From Desulfomicrobium apsheronum (GTDB lineage Bacteria > Desulfobacterota > Desulfovibrionia > Desulfovibrionales > Desulfomicrobiaceae), in the NCBI RefSeq assembly GCF_900114115.1, contig NZ_FORX01000002.1:248001-312000 (forward strand): a stretch of 64,000 nucleotides of DNA. The letters run 5' to 3'. The position numbers and the translations under genes were made by a program. Below the pieces are notes generated by a model. That model was not told the origin of the DNA and searched no databases. It saw nothing but the letters and a program-made list of their open reading frames with translations. Below, piece after piece: positions 50,285-59,115 of this stretch. Position 1 is the stretch's first letter, and each line of letters starts with the position of its first letter.

Positions 50285-51547
50285 ATGAGTGAGTATTCTG
50301 CCTGGGATTGGGGCATAGGCTCCAGAACCGTGGCCGACCTATCCGAATGTGATTGCGACGTTGAATGGCGCGAGGAAAACCAGGCCAGCCCCGATGGGGA
50401 AAAGGTGGCGGCCGTGGTCAAGACAGGGGACGGGGAGTTCAGCGTGTGCGTCAACAACACATGCTGGGAACCGAGATACGAGCGCATCTGGTATTTGCGC
50501 TATTCTCCTGACGGGCGCCTGGCCGGACTGGCCTGCGACGGCGATTGGACCCTGTGCGTGGATGGCGAACCGTGGGAAGAGACCTACGGCTTTCTGTTCA
50601 ACACCTTGTTTTCCAAGGATGGTTCGACCATCGCCTGCTGCGTTGCCGATTCCATGACCTACGGAATGGTGGTAGAGGGCGTGGCCTGGGAGACTCTGTA
50701 CCCCAACGCCAACAATTTTGAGCTCAGTGCCGACGGTAAGCGCAGTGCGGCCGTGGTTCAGACCGTGCCCCTGGGGCAGGCCGAAGTCTTCAAGTTCAAG
50801 GAAGGCATCTACTCCGTTGCGGTGGATGGAGAAGCCTGGGATACGAGCTTTGTGAACGTCTGGACTCCTCGTTTCAATGCCGACAACAGTTCCATTGCCG
50901 CTCAGATACGCCATACTCTTTTCGACTACACCATCGCGGTGGACGGAAAACCGTGGGCGGAGAACTTCAACCAAGTCTGGGAGCCGCTCTTTCATCCCAA
51001 GAAAAATTCCATAGCCGCTCCGGTGCGCCTGTCCGGCAAATGGGGCATGGCCCTGGATGGCAAAATCATCTGGCAGCCGACCTTTTTCCAGGTCTGGCAG
51101 CAGCAGTTCAGCCCCTCCGGCGACAAACTCGCCGCCATAGTCTGTCCCAACTACGGTCGCTGGACCCTGGCCGTGGACGGCAACCCCTGGAACACGACAT
51201 TTGGCGACATGGTCATGGACATGACCTTCAGCCCCGACGGCAAGCGTCTGGCCGCACTTGGCAAGCAGGATGGCAAGTGGACCGTATTCTCCGACGACAA
51301 GGCTTGGAACAGCCATTACGACATGTGCTATGCTCCGGTTTTCTCTCCGGACAGCAAGCATGTTGCCGCAAGAGTTGAAAAGAACGGCCGTTTCACCATC
51401 GCGGTGGATGGCAAGGAATATGGCCAGGGTTTCGATCAATGCTTTGACCCGACGTTCAGTCCTGATGGAAGCCGGATTCTCATTCGCGCCATCGTGGACG
51501 GAAAGTACCAAAGAATTGTCGAGTCCGTAGCAAAAATCATCGGATAA
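50285..51547 (+). CDS. tmcD: Tmc complex subunit TmcD (beta-propeller-like)
   Basis: 420 aa, no signal peptide. Made of repeated ~45-residue units with the pattern VDGKPW...W.P.FSPDG..AA, as in AVDGKPWAENFNQVWEPLF and AVDGNPWNTTFGDMVMDMTF, which suggests a beta-propeller on the cytoplasmic side. This matches TmcD of the tetraheme-cytochrome c3-linked Tmc complex. ATG at 50285 lies closely downstream of TAAGGAGGG. It is first in the order tmcD-C-B-A, 11 nt before tmcC. Confidence 0.85.
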   Translation: MSEYSAWDWGIGSRTVADLSECDCDVEWREENQASPDGEKVAAVVKTGDGEFSVCVNNTCWEPRYERIWYLRYSPDGRLAGLACDGDWTLCVDGEPWEETYGFLFNTLFSKDGSTIACCVADSMTYGMVVEGVAWETLYPNANNFELSADGKRSAAVVQTVPLGQAEVFKFKEGIYSVAVDGEAWDTSFVNVWTPRFNADNSSIAAQIRHTLFDYTIAVDGKPWAENFNQVWEPLFHPKKNSIAAPVRLSGKWGMALDGKIIWQPTFFQVWQQQFSPSGDKLAAIVCPNYGRWTLAVDGNPWNTTFGDMVMDMTFSPDGKRLAALGKQDGKWTVFSDDKAWNSHYDMCYAPVFSPDSKHVAARVEKNGRFTIAVDGKEYGQGFDQCFDPTFSPDGSRILIRAIVDGKYQRIVESVAKIIG

Positions 51548-51558
51548 GGAGGCTAGAC

Positions 51559-52218
51559 ATGCAGGATGTCTATTTATTGGTATCTGGCCCCCTGGCTTGG
51601 GCTGCCTGGACTATTTTTGTTCTTGGATCAATATACAAAATATGGTCGACACTGAATACCGCTAAAAAGAAAGATCAGGTTTTACTTAACTACGTTTCAT
51701 TCAAATACGGAATGAGATCTATTATCAACTGGTCGATTCCTTTCAATACGGTCAACATGAGGTTGAACCCCATTTTTACCGGTGTCGCGTTTTTCTTCCA
51801 CATCGCTTTTTTTGTGCTGCTCATTTTTGTTTCCGCACATCAAATCATGATCGAGGAAGGATTCGGTATCGGCTGGTTCACAATTCCTGATTTCGTGGCC
51901 GACATTATGGCCTTCGCGGTCATTGGCGCGTGCATCTTCTTTGCCGTGCGTCGGGTCATTCGTCCTGAGGTGAGTTATGTCACGGACTGGACGGATTTTG
52001 CCCTGCTCGCCCTTGTGGCGGCGCCCTTTGTGACGGGAGTCCTGGCCTACCATCAGCTTGGCGATTACATGCTCATGGTCGTGCTGCACATGGTCTCGGC
52101 AGAGCTTTTGCTCGTGGCCATTCCCTTCACGCGTCTCAGTCATATGCTGCTGGCTCCCTTGACCAGGGCATATATCGGGTCTGAATTCGGCATGGTGCGC
52201 CACGTCAAGGATTGGTAA
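51559..52218 (+). CDS. tmcC: Tmc complex membrane cytochrome b subunit TmcC
   Basis: 219 aa. NarI/cytochrome b-like subunit with about five membrane helices and His residues positioned for heme b (AFFFHIAFFVL, VLAYHQLGDYMLMVVLHMV). It would move electrons from the periplasmic cytochrome TmcA across the membrane to TmcB. Closely related to HmcE at 58424. ATG follows AAGGAGG. Gap to tmcB is 15 nt. Confidence 0.9.
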   Translation: MQDVYLLVSGPLAWAAWTIFVLGSIYKIWSTLNTAKKKDQVLLNYVSFKYGMRSIINWSIPFNTVNMRLNPIFTGVAFFFHIAFFVLLIFVSAHQIMIEEGFGIGWFTIPDFVADIMAFAVIGACIFFAVRRVIRPEVSYVTDWTDFALLALVAAPFVTGVLAYHQLGDYMLMVVLHMVSAELLLVAIPFTRLSHMLLAPLTRAYIGSEFGMVRHVKDW

Positions 52219-52233
52219 AAAGAGGAGAACGCT

Positions 52234-53550
52234 ATGAAAGAACGCGTCTGGATAAAGGACGAAGCTGTTGAACGGGGTGCTGAAAAGCTGACCCCGGAGA
52301 GGATTGAGAAGACGATTAATGCGGTTTTCGACAATGAAGCCGGGGCGCGCCTCAAGGCTTATGTCGATACCTGCGCCCATTGCGGTTTGTGTTCGGATGC
52401 CTGCCATTTTTTCCTGTCCCGGGATCGCGATCCTCGCTTTTCTCCCGTGGGCAAGGTCAAGCAGACCATCTGGGAGATGCTCGACAAGAAGGGTAAGGTC
52501 TCTGCCGAATTCATGAAGCAGGCCATTCAGGTCGCTCAGACGGAATGCAACATGTGTCGCAGGTGCGTGCAGTACTGCCCGTTTGGTATCGACATAGCCT
52601 ACATGATGTCGCTGGTGCGCCGGATTGGCCACAAACTGGAGATCACGCCCCTCTATATTCAGGATACGGCTCATTCACACGCCGCTACCATGAACCAGAT
52701 GTGGGTCAAGGACGACGAATGGATCGACGCCCTGATCTGGCAGGAAGACGAGTTGCGTGATGAATTTCCGACTGCTCGCATTCCGCTGGAAAAGGAAGGC
52801 GCGGACATCATGTATTCCGTCATCGGGCCGGAACCCAAGTTTCGTACCCAGCTCATTTACCAGGCCGCGGCCATCATGAATGAAGCTGGTTGCGACTGGA
52901 CAATGCCCGCGACTCCCGGCTGGGACAACTCCGACATGGCCATGTACACCGGCGACTCGGAAATGATGGGGCGGCTCAAGAGAATGCATTTCGATACAGC
53001 GGCCAGACTGCGCGTGAAAAAGATCGTCATGGGTGAATGCGGCCACGCCTTCCGTTCCGTGTACGATACAGGCAACCGCGTGCTGGGCTGGCAGATGCCG
53101 CCCGTACAGGTTGTTCATGCTCTTGAGTTTTACTGGGATCTCTTGAACGAAGGTAAAATCAAGGTCGCCAAGAAATTCGAGGAGCCGGTCACTTTTCATG
53201 ATCCCTGCAACGTGGTGCGCGGGCGCGGGTTGCACGAAAAGGCGCGTGAAGTGGTGCGGGCTTTCTGTCCCAATTTCATCGAAATGACCCCCAACAAAGA
53301 GCACAACTATTGCTGCGCCGCTGGCGGCGGAGTCATCAACTGCGGCCCGCCATTCAAAAACGCTCGCGTGGAGAGCAACAGGGTCAAGGCTGAGCAGTTG
53401 CAGGCTACCGGAGTCAAGGTCTGCATAGCTCCATGCCATAACTGTCATGGTGGTCTTGAAGATATTATCCACAAGTACAAACTTGGCATCGAGCTCAAGT
53501 TCCTTGGGGAAATTATCTATGATTGCATGGAAAAACCAAATGCTGTCTAG
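52234..53550 (+). CDS. tmcB: Tmc complex HdrD-like iron-sulfur subunit TmcB
   Basis: 438-aa cytoplasmic subunit. Two [4Fe-4S] motifs, CAHCGLCSDAC (~48-58) and CNMCRRCVQYCP (~107-118), then a CCG domain with HDPCN, the paired Cys in NYCCAAGGG and APCHNC, which in HdrD-type proteins holds a catalytic [4Fe-4S] centre acting on disulfides. The second CCG residue reads CCAA instead of CCG. It probably passes electrons to the cytoplasmic sulfate-reduction pathway (DsrC trisulfide has been proposed for such proteins). Homologue of HmcF at 59116. Confidence 0.92.
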   Translation: MKERVWIKDEAVERGAEKLTPERIEKTINAVFDNEAGARLKAYVDTCAHCGLCSDACHFFLSRDRDPRFSPVGKVKQTIWEMLDKKGKVSAEFMKQAIQVAQTECNMCRRCVQYCPFGIDIAYMMSLVRRIGHKLEITPLYIQDTAHSHAATMNQMWVKDDEWIDALIWQEDELRDEFPTARIPLEKEGADIMYSVIGPEPKFRTQLIYQAAAIMNEAGCDWTMPATPGWDNSDMAMYTGDSEMMGRLKRMHFDTAARLRVKKIVMGECGHAFRSVYDTGNRVLGWQMPPVQVVHALEFYWDLLNEGKIKVAKKFEEPVTFHDPCNVVRGRGLHEKAREVVRAFCPNFIEMTPNKEHNYCCAAGGGVINCGPPFKNARVESNRVKAEQLQATGVKVCIAPCHNCHGGLEDIIHKYKLGIELKFLGEIIYDCMEKPNAV

Positions 53551-53559
53551 GGGTGAGCA

Positions 53560-53949
53560 ATGAGACATATACTATACAGATACTTCATTTTCTGCTCTGT
53601 CGTGCTCTGCGTCACGTTTTGCAGTATTTCGGCTTTTTCCCAGGACGACACCTATTTGAAGGTTGATGCCTTTGGAAAATTGGAACGCCCGATCAGCGCA
53701 TTTGATCATGATGATCACAACGACAAGGCTGCCTTGGAAGATTGCTCAGTTTGCCATCATGTCTATGAGGATGGAAAATTGCTCGAAGGCGAAAGCTCCG
53801 AGGATCAGGCTTGCGGTGACTGCCATACGCTCAAGGCGCAAGGCAACCAGCCTGGGCTCATGATGGCTTATCACAAGCAGTGCAAGAGCTGTCACATCGA
53901 ATCCAAGAAAGGTCCCGTCGCTTGTGGCGAGTGTCATGTAAAAAAATAA
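53560..53949 (+). CDS. tmcA: Acidic tetraheme cytochrome c3 TmcA (type II)
   Basis: 129 aa with an N-terminal signal sequence (~1-27, ending SISAFSQ). Four CxxCH heme sites (CSVCH, CGDCH, CKSCH, CGECH) and additional His for bis-His ligation (FDHDDHND, CHHVYED). The mature protein is acidic near the first hemes. It is the periplasmic electron acceptor from type I cytochrome c3 and hydrogenases. Last gene of the tmc operon, ended by the terminator at 53974. Confidence 0.93.
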   Translation: MRHILYRYFIFCSVVLCVTFCSISAFSQDDTYLKVDAFGKLERPISAFDHDDHNDKAALEDCSVCHHVYEDGKLLEGESSEDQACGDCHTLKAQGNQPGLMMAYHKQCKSCHIESKKGPVACGECHVKK

Positions 53950-53973
53950 TTGGCTCCTGTTTCCCGACTTTGC

Positions 53974-54004
53974 AACCGGCTCTCGTTTGAGGGCCGGTTT
54001 TTTT
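53974..54004 (+). terminator. Intrinsic terminator of the tmc operon
   Basis: AACCGGC (53974-53980) pairs with GCCGGTT (53993-53999) and is followed by T to 54004. Confidence 0.87.
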
Positions 54005-54194
54005 ATGAGTAAATTTCAGTTTTGGGATCATCCCTTCGGACGGGCTCGACGTTTTTTTGCTTTTTGCCAAGACTAAGTTCAAATCAAAGAATATATAAAT
54101 ACAGAGCTTTGTAGTTGTTTTTTCGCTGTTAGGACTATCCATCAGGCAGTGGAAATCAGTAATCTCAAGTGATTGTGAAAAAATGGATTAGCTA

Positions 54195-54292
54195 TTGACG
54201 AGGTTGTTGTAATTCTATACCTCCGAGGTCGGAATAAATCATACCCAAATGGTCTGCTTAGTAATGATAATTTTTGGCGGACCTCATGCGTC
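54195..54292 (+). promoter_or_regulatory. Candidate promoter and operator sites for hmc
   Basis: TTGACG (54195-54200) and TATACC (54216-54221) are only 15 bp apart, and the palindrome ACCTCCGAGGT (54219-54229) overlaps the -10, as a repressor or short-spacer activator site would. A separate TTGGCGGACCTCATGCGT (54275-54292) keeps the GG-N10-GC spacing of sigma54 promoters. Rrf2 (63486) is the expected regulator by family knowledge, but its site is not established here. Confidence 0.35.
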
Positions 54293-54405
54293 AAATGCGC
54301 GGGGTTTGATTTTTTCTTTTCAAGGAAGGTGCTGGGGGGCGCAGCCTCCGGGCTTGGGAGGTTTCCGGAATTTTCCGGAGCGGATTTCAACAAAGGAATT
54401 TTCAC

Positions 54406-55950
54406 ATGGAGAAGGGAAGACCAATGCTGCGATGGGTTGGAATCCTGTGCGTAAGCATGGCTGTGGCTGGATTCGGTCTGAACGCTCTTGGGGGAAAACA
54501 GGCATCGATCGAAACGAAGACGATGGGCGCGGATCTGATTTCCATCGACACGCTCAAGAAGTTCGGTGATCTCGATTATCCTGTGGTCCAGTTCGAGCAC
54601 GACAAGCACACCAAGGCTGTGGAGGGCAAGTGCGAATCATGCCATACTGTGACCGGCAATACGGTCACGGCCAAGTTCAAGCGTCAGGAAGATACGAATG
54701 CCGCGGAAATCAAGGCCATTTATCACGACAACTGTATCAAGTGTCACACGGATACGACCAAGGCCGGCAAGAAAAGCGGTCCCGGCAGCGAACAGTGCCG
54801 GACCTGTCACGCTGGGCCCGCGGAGTCGTCGCGGACTTTGATCTCGTTTGATAAATCCCTTCATTACCGTCACTCGTCCTCGAAGATGGTTCTTCCTGCC
54901 CCCGGGCAGAAGGAGAACTGCTCCAAGTGCCACTCCCAGGACAAGCCCGAAGAGCGCAATCTCGCCTTTGCCGAGAACAAGGATCAGGCACATGAAAAAT
55001 GCATGTCCTGCCATATGGAAATCGGCAAGGCCAAGCAGCCTACCGGTCCCGTGGAGTGCGCCGGCTGTCACGACGCCGGTGTTCGCGCCGGATTCAAGAA
55101 GGTCGCGGATGTCCCAAGGCTTGAAGCCGGACAGTCCGATTACGCGCTGCTCATGGCCGCCACGGCCAAGGCCGGAACCGAGCCCAAACTGGTCAGCGCC
55201 GTGCCTTTCAATCACAAGCTGCACGAAGAAAAGAACGAGAACTGCTCTGTCTGCCATCACAACGCTTCTTCCAAGGGCGTGATCCCCTGTTCGCAGTGCC
55301 ACACCTCGCTTGGCAAGGAAGAAGGCGGATTCGTAACTACCGAGCAGGCCATGCACCGTGTGACCGCCCAGGCCAGTTGCGTGGGATGTCATGCCAAGTC
55401 CCAGGCCAAACCGGAGTGCGCCGGATGCCATACGTTCATGGGCAGAACCGGTCAGGGTACCGATACCAGCTGCGCCAAATGCCATGTCGACATCACGCCC
55501 GGAGCCGAGCTGGTCAATGACAAGAATGCCCGCAGCAACACCGCCGCGATGCTGATGAACACCCGCGTCAAGACCGATCCTGAAATCAAGGTCAACGAAA
55601 TTCCCGAGATCGTCGAGATCGGTGCCCTGGCAAACGAGTACGAGGCCAGCAAGTTCCCGCATCGCAAGATCGTGCAGAAGATCATGGACGGCATGAAGGA
55701 CGACGCTATGGCTGCGTATTTCCACTCCAGTCCCAACGCTGTCTGTTCCGGCTGCCATCACAACAGCCCCGCTTCGGCCAATCCTCCCAAGTGCGTCAGT
55801 TGCCATGGCAAGGTCGCGAGTGCCCAGGATGGAGCCAAGCCTGATCTGAAGACCGCCTATCACCAGCAATGCATTGGTTGTCATAGCGAAATGGGCATTC
55901 AGAAGCCGGCGGCCACTGCCTGCGCGGAATGTCATGCCGTAAAGCAATAA
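54406..55950 (+). CDS. hmcA: High-molecular-weight multiheme cytochrome c HmcA
   Basis: 514 aa. N-terminal membrane-targeting segment (LRWVGILCVSMAVAGFGLNAL), then 15 CxxCH heme sites spread from residue ~78 to the C-terminus in c3-like groups. The family is known as 16-heme cytochromes; only 15 standard motifs are visible here and no CxxxxCH was found. It is the periplasmic electron entry of the Hmc complex, reduced by cytochrome c3. ATG at 54406 follows AAGGA; a second ATG is at 54424. hmcB starts 34 nt downstream. Confidence 0.95.
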   Translation: MEKGRPMLRWVGILCVSMAVAGFGLNALGGKQASIETKTMGADLISIDTLKKFGDLDYPVVQFEHDKHTKAVEGKCESCHTVTGNTVTAKFKRQEDTNAAEIKAIYHDNCIKCHTDTTKAGKKSGPGSEQCRTCHAGPAESSRTLISFDKSLHYRHSSSKMVLPAPGQKENCSKCHSQDKPEERNLAFAENKDQAHEKCMSCHMEIGKAKQPTGPVECAGCHDAGVRAGFKKVADVPRLEAGQSDYALLMAATAKAGTEPKLVSAVPFNHKLHEEKNENCSVCHHNASSKGVIPCSQCHTSLGKEEGGFVTTEQAMHRVTAQASCVGCHAKSQAKPECAGCHTFMGRTGQGTDTSCAKCHVDITPGAELVNDKNARSNTAAMLMNTRVKTDPEIKVNEIPEIVEIGALANEYEASKFPHRKIVQKIMDGMKDDAMAAYFHSSPNAVCSGCHHNSPASANPPKCVSCHGKVASAQDGAKPDLKTAYHQQCIGCHSEMGIQKPAATACAECHAVKQ

Positions 55951-55984
55951 CCTGCCCGGAAGGTCGCAATAACGAGGAGCTACT

Positions 55985-57043
55985 ATGAAACGCAGAAAAT
56001 TCATTGGCATGCTGGCTGGCGCGGGAGCCTGTTTGGCGGCGTCTTCGGCCACAGCCGGTGGAACACACCATTTTAAGGGATATCCCGAAAGTTTCGGGGT
56101 CCTGTTCGACAGCACCAAGTGCATCGGTTGCAGGAAATGCGAAGCCGCATGCAACAAGGTCAACGAATTGCCCGCACAGCCGGTCCCCTTCGATGACCTG
56201 ACAGTATTGGATAAGAGACGGCGTACGCACCACGACACTTTCACCGTGGTCAACAAGTACGAAATCGGCAACAAGCCGGTATATCGCAAGCAGCAGTGCA
56301 ACCATTGTCTTGAGCCTGCCTGCGCTTCGGCCTGTTTTGTCGGCGCCTTCGTCAAGGACAAGACCGGCGCGGTCAGTCACGATGCCTCCAAGTGCGTGGG
56401 CTGTCGTTACTGCATGATCGCCTGTCCTTTTGAAGTTCCGACTTACGAATATCACGATCCTATCACGCCCCGGGTGCGCAAGTGCACCATGTGCCAGCCG
56501 CGGATCGAAGAGGGCAAGCTCCCGGGATGCGTCGAAGACTGCCCCAAAGGCGCCCTGGTCTTCGGCCGTCGCGAGGATCTGCTGAACATTGCCCGGGAAC
56601 GCATCCGCAAGCACCCGAACGTTTACATCGATCACATCTACGGTGAACGCGAAATGGGCGGAACGAGCTGGATGTACATTTCCGGCGTGCCGTTCGAAAA
56701 AATCGGCATGCGCGAGGATCTGGGCATCACTCCTGCTCCGGAACTCACTTCCGGCGCACTGTCCATTGTTCCGGCCATCGTCGGTCTGTGGCCCGTGTTT
56801 CTGACCGGGGCCTACGCCTTGACCAAGCGCCGGGACAAGATTGCCGAGGAAGAGCAGCACCATGCCGTGGCGGAAGCCGTGGCCGAGGCGCAGGCCGAAG
56901 CGGCGAAGAAGGCGAAAGCGGCCATGGACAAGGCGGAACGCGAAAAGCAGTCTGCCATTGATCGTGAAGTGAAAAAAGCGCTCAAGGAAGCGGAAGAGGC
57001 CCGGCTCAAGGCCGAAACTCCCGCTGATCCGAGCGAGCAATAA
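55985..57043 (+). CDS. hmcB: Hmc complex iron-sulfur subunit HmcB
   Basis: 352 aa. A twin-arginine-like start ([11 protein letters not shown]) leads to four [4Fe-4S] sites: [36 protein letters not shown], and CTMC with CVEDCP. A membrane helix (~258-277) is followed by a charged coiled-coil tail ([18 protein letters not shown] onward). It passes electrons from HmcA to the membrane subunits. ATG follows GAGGAG. Confidence 0.94.
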   Translation: MKRRKFIGMLAGAGACLAASSATAGGTHHFKGYPESFGVLFDSTKCIGCRKCEAACNKVNELPAQPVPFDDLTVLDKRRRTHHDTFTVVNKYEIGNKPVYRKQQCNHCLEPACASACFVGAFVKDKTGAVSHDASKCVGCRYCMIACPFEVPTYEYHDPITPRVRKCTMCQPRIEEGKLPGCVEDCPKGALVFGRREDLLNIARERIRKHPNVYIDHIYGEREMGGTSWMYISGVPFEKIGMREDLGITPAPELTSGALSIVPAIVGLWPVFLTGAYALTKRRDKIAEEEQHHAVAEAVAEAQAEAAKKAKAAMDKAEREKQSAIDREVKKALKEAEEARLKAETPADPSEQ

Positions 57044-57055
57044 GGAGGAGTGTTG

Positions 57056-58225
57056 ATGTCTCACCACACCACACCAAACAAGACATTCTGGACTCCGGCG
57101 AATATCCTGACCGCCGTCATCCTGGCCGTCGGCCTGGCTCTGACGGTGAAGAGATTCACCATGGGCATCGGGTCGGTGACCAACCTGACCGACGACAATC
57201 CCTGGGGCATCTGGATCGGATTCGACCTGCTCTGCGGCGTCGCCCTGGCCGCTGGCGGATACACGACCTCCGCCGCCGTGTATCTGTTCGGCATGAAGAA
57301 ATACCATTCCGCGGTGCGCCCGGCCATCACCACCGCATTCCTGGGCTACGCATTCGTCGTCTTCGCCCTGCTCTACGACTTGGGCCGCTATTACCGGTTG
57401 CCCTATCCGCTGACCATCTATCCCGGTCCCACGTCCTTCCTGTTCGAGGTAGGCCTTTGCGTGGCTCTGTATCTTACCGTCCTGGCCATCGAATTCTCGC
57501 CCGCGCTGTGGGAAACCCTGCGCTGGAAGAAGCTTCGGTTCTGGGCGCATGGTCTGACCCTGGTGCTGACCATCTTCGGCGTTGTCCTGTCCACCCTGCA
57601 CCAGTCTTCGCTGGGCGGGCTGTACCTGCTCGCGCCTTCCAAGCTGCACCCGCTGTGGTATTCGCCCTATCTGACGCTCTTCTTCTTCCTGTCGAGCATC
57701 CCGGCCGGCCTTTCCATGGTCATTTTCGAAGGCGGGCTGTCGCACAAGTTCCTGCATCACAAGATGGACGAAACGCATATCAAGGAAGCCCCCGGCGTCA
57801 CCCTCGGTTTTGCCAAGGCCGCGGCCGTGGTCCTCTTCGCCTACTTCAATCTGAAGTGGATCGGCGTGGCACTGGACAACAACTGGCACCATCTCGCAAC
57901 GGGCTGGGGCACCTGGTTCCTGGTCGAAATGTTCGGTTTCGTGCTCGTCCCTTGTCTGATGTACGCGGTCGCGGCTCGCGAGCAGAACCAGAAGCTGGCC
58001 TTCTATGCATCCATCGTCACCGTGCTGGGCATTGTGCTCAACAGGCTCAATATCTCGCTGGTGGCCTTCAACTGGCAGCTCCCGTCCGAGTTACGTTATG
58101 TCCCTTCCTGGGAAGAGATCATGATCACCGTATTCATCGTCACCCTTGAAATCACCGTGTTGCGGATCTGCCTGAACAAGCTGCCGATCCTGCATGAACA
58201 CCCTGAATTCAAGGGTGCGCACTAA
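57056..58225 (+). CDS. hmcC: Hmc complex NrfD-like membrane subunit HmcC
   Basis: 389 aa, about ten membrane helices, related to NrfD/PsrC quinone-interacting subunits (NLTDDNPWGIWIGFDL, LGGLYLLAPSKLHPLWYSPY). It carries no cofactor site of its own. ATG at 57056 lies 5 nt after AAGGAGGAG; GTG/TTG starts just before are ignored. Genes hmcB to hmcF are spaced by only 12-35 nt. Confidence 0.94.
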   Translation: MSHHTTPNKTFWTPANILTAVILAVGLALTVKRFTMGIGSVTNLTDDNPWGIWIGFDLLCGVALAAGGYTTSAAVYLFGMKKYHSAVRPAITTAFLGYAFVVFALLYDLGRYYRLPYPLTIYPGPTSFLFEVGLCVALYLTVLAIEFSPALWETLRWKKLRFWAHGLTLVLTIFGVVLSTLHQSSLGGLYLLAPSKLHPLWYSPYLTLFFFLSSIPAGLSMVIFEGGLSHKFLHHKMDETHIKEAPGVTLGFAKAAAVVLFAYFNLKWIGVALDNNWHHLATGWGTWFLVEMFGFVLVPCLMYAVAAREQNQKLAFYASIVTVLGIVLNRLNISLVAFNWQLPSELRYVPSWEEIMITVFIVTLEITVLRICLNKLPILHEHPEFKGAH

Positions 58226-58238
58226 AGGAGGCGGAAAA

Positions 58239-58388
58239 ATGGAATTCATGACGCTTCATGACTTCATGTTCTGGACCAAAGGCATGGCCTATGTGGGTAT
58301 GGGCGTTGGTCTGGTGGCATTCGTGGCCTTCTGGCTGTTCGTGTCCGAGAGGGACGTGGACAAGTTCGCTGACACGGAAGAAGAATAG
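58239..58388 (+). CDS. hmcD: Hmc complex small membrane subunit HmcD
   Basis: 49 aa with one membrane helix (about 15-36, GMAYVGMGVGLVAFVAFWLF) and an acidic C-terminus (DKFADTEEE). ATG follows AAAGGAGG. The size and position match HmcD of the known hmc operon. Confidence 0.88.
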   Translation: MEFMTLHDFMFWTKGMAYVGMGVGLVAFVAFWLFVSERDVDKFADTEEE

Positions 58389-58423
58389 GCTCGGGCCTTA
58401 TCCGACCAATGAAGGAGTAATCT

Positions 58424-59098
58424 ATGTATGAGATATTGACTGGTCCGCTGCTCTGGATTGCCTTTGCGGTATTCTTTGTCGGCTTGGCCGTCCGGGTGGT
58501 GATGTATTTCATGGGTCTCGACTGGAGACTGGACCGTGTGGCCTACAAACCGCACATGGGCTATGGCCTCAAGGGCGCCTTCCGGTCCGTTTATCGCTGG
58601 CTGTTGCCTTTCGGGACGTACAGCTGGAGAGCCAAGCCCATCTTCACGATCATGTTCTTCGCCTTCCACATCGGCCTTGTCATCGTGCCCCTGTTCCTGG
58701 AAGGACACGCGGTCATGATCAGAAACGGTCTTGGGATCGATTGGCCGGCAATGCCGCAACTGCTGGCGGATGTTCTGGCCATTGCGGCCTTTTTAGCCGG
58801 CCTTGGTATCGCCGTGCGCCGTCTGCTTCTGCCGGAAGTGCGCATCCTGACCGACATCAAGGATATCATGCTGCTGGTGCTGATTCTGACCCTGCTGGGC
58901 TCCGGCATCATCGCCACCTATCATACCGCAAACTATTCGTTCTGGATCACTCTGCACGTGCTCTGCGGCGTGATTGTGCTGCTGGCCGCTCCCTTCACCA
59001 AGCTGTCTCACATTGCGCTCTTTTTCTGCACGCGCATTCAGATCGGCATGGATTTCGGGATCAAGCGCGGCGGAATGAAGTCCAATTTTGACTGGTAA
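58424..59098 (+). CDS. hmcE: Hmc complex cytochrome b-like membrane subunit HmcE
   Basis: 224 aa, about five membrane helices, NarI-like. Conserved His in [12 protein letters not shown] and [17 protein letters not shown] may bind heme b. Homologue of TmcC at 51559, with the shared C-terminal pattern [12 protein letters not shown] and ending in KSNFDW. ATG follows GAAGGAG. Confidence 0.93.
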   Translation: MYEILTGPLLWIAFAVFFVGLAVRVVMYFMGLDWRLDRVAYKPHMGYGLKGAFRSVYRWLLPFGTYSWRAKPIFTIMFFAFHIGLVIVPLFLEGHAVMIRNGLGIDWPAMPQLLADVLAIAAFLAGLGIAVRRLLLPEVRILTDIKDIMLLVLILTLLGSGIIATYHTANYSFWITLHVLCGVIVLLAAPFTKLSHIALFFCTRIQIGMDFGIKRGGMKSNFDW

Positions 59099-59115
59099 GC
59101 CAAGAGGAATACGAT

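Larger units (their letters stand above)
53950..54405. other. Intergenic control region between tmc and hmc
   Basis: About 455 bases. It contains the tmc terminator (53974-54004), an AT-rich stretch, a perfect palindrome ACCTC-C-GAGGT (54219-54229) beside TATACC, a sigma54-like site (54275-54292), and an inverted repeat TCCGGAA-TT-TTCCGGA (54364-54379) just before hmcA. Confidence 0.5.

Noticed and set aside
55796-57892. 698-codon minus-strand frame opposite hmcA-hmcC
   Set aside because: Antisense to three well-recognised Hmc subunits; His/Gly-rich translation without domain.
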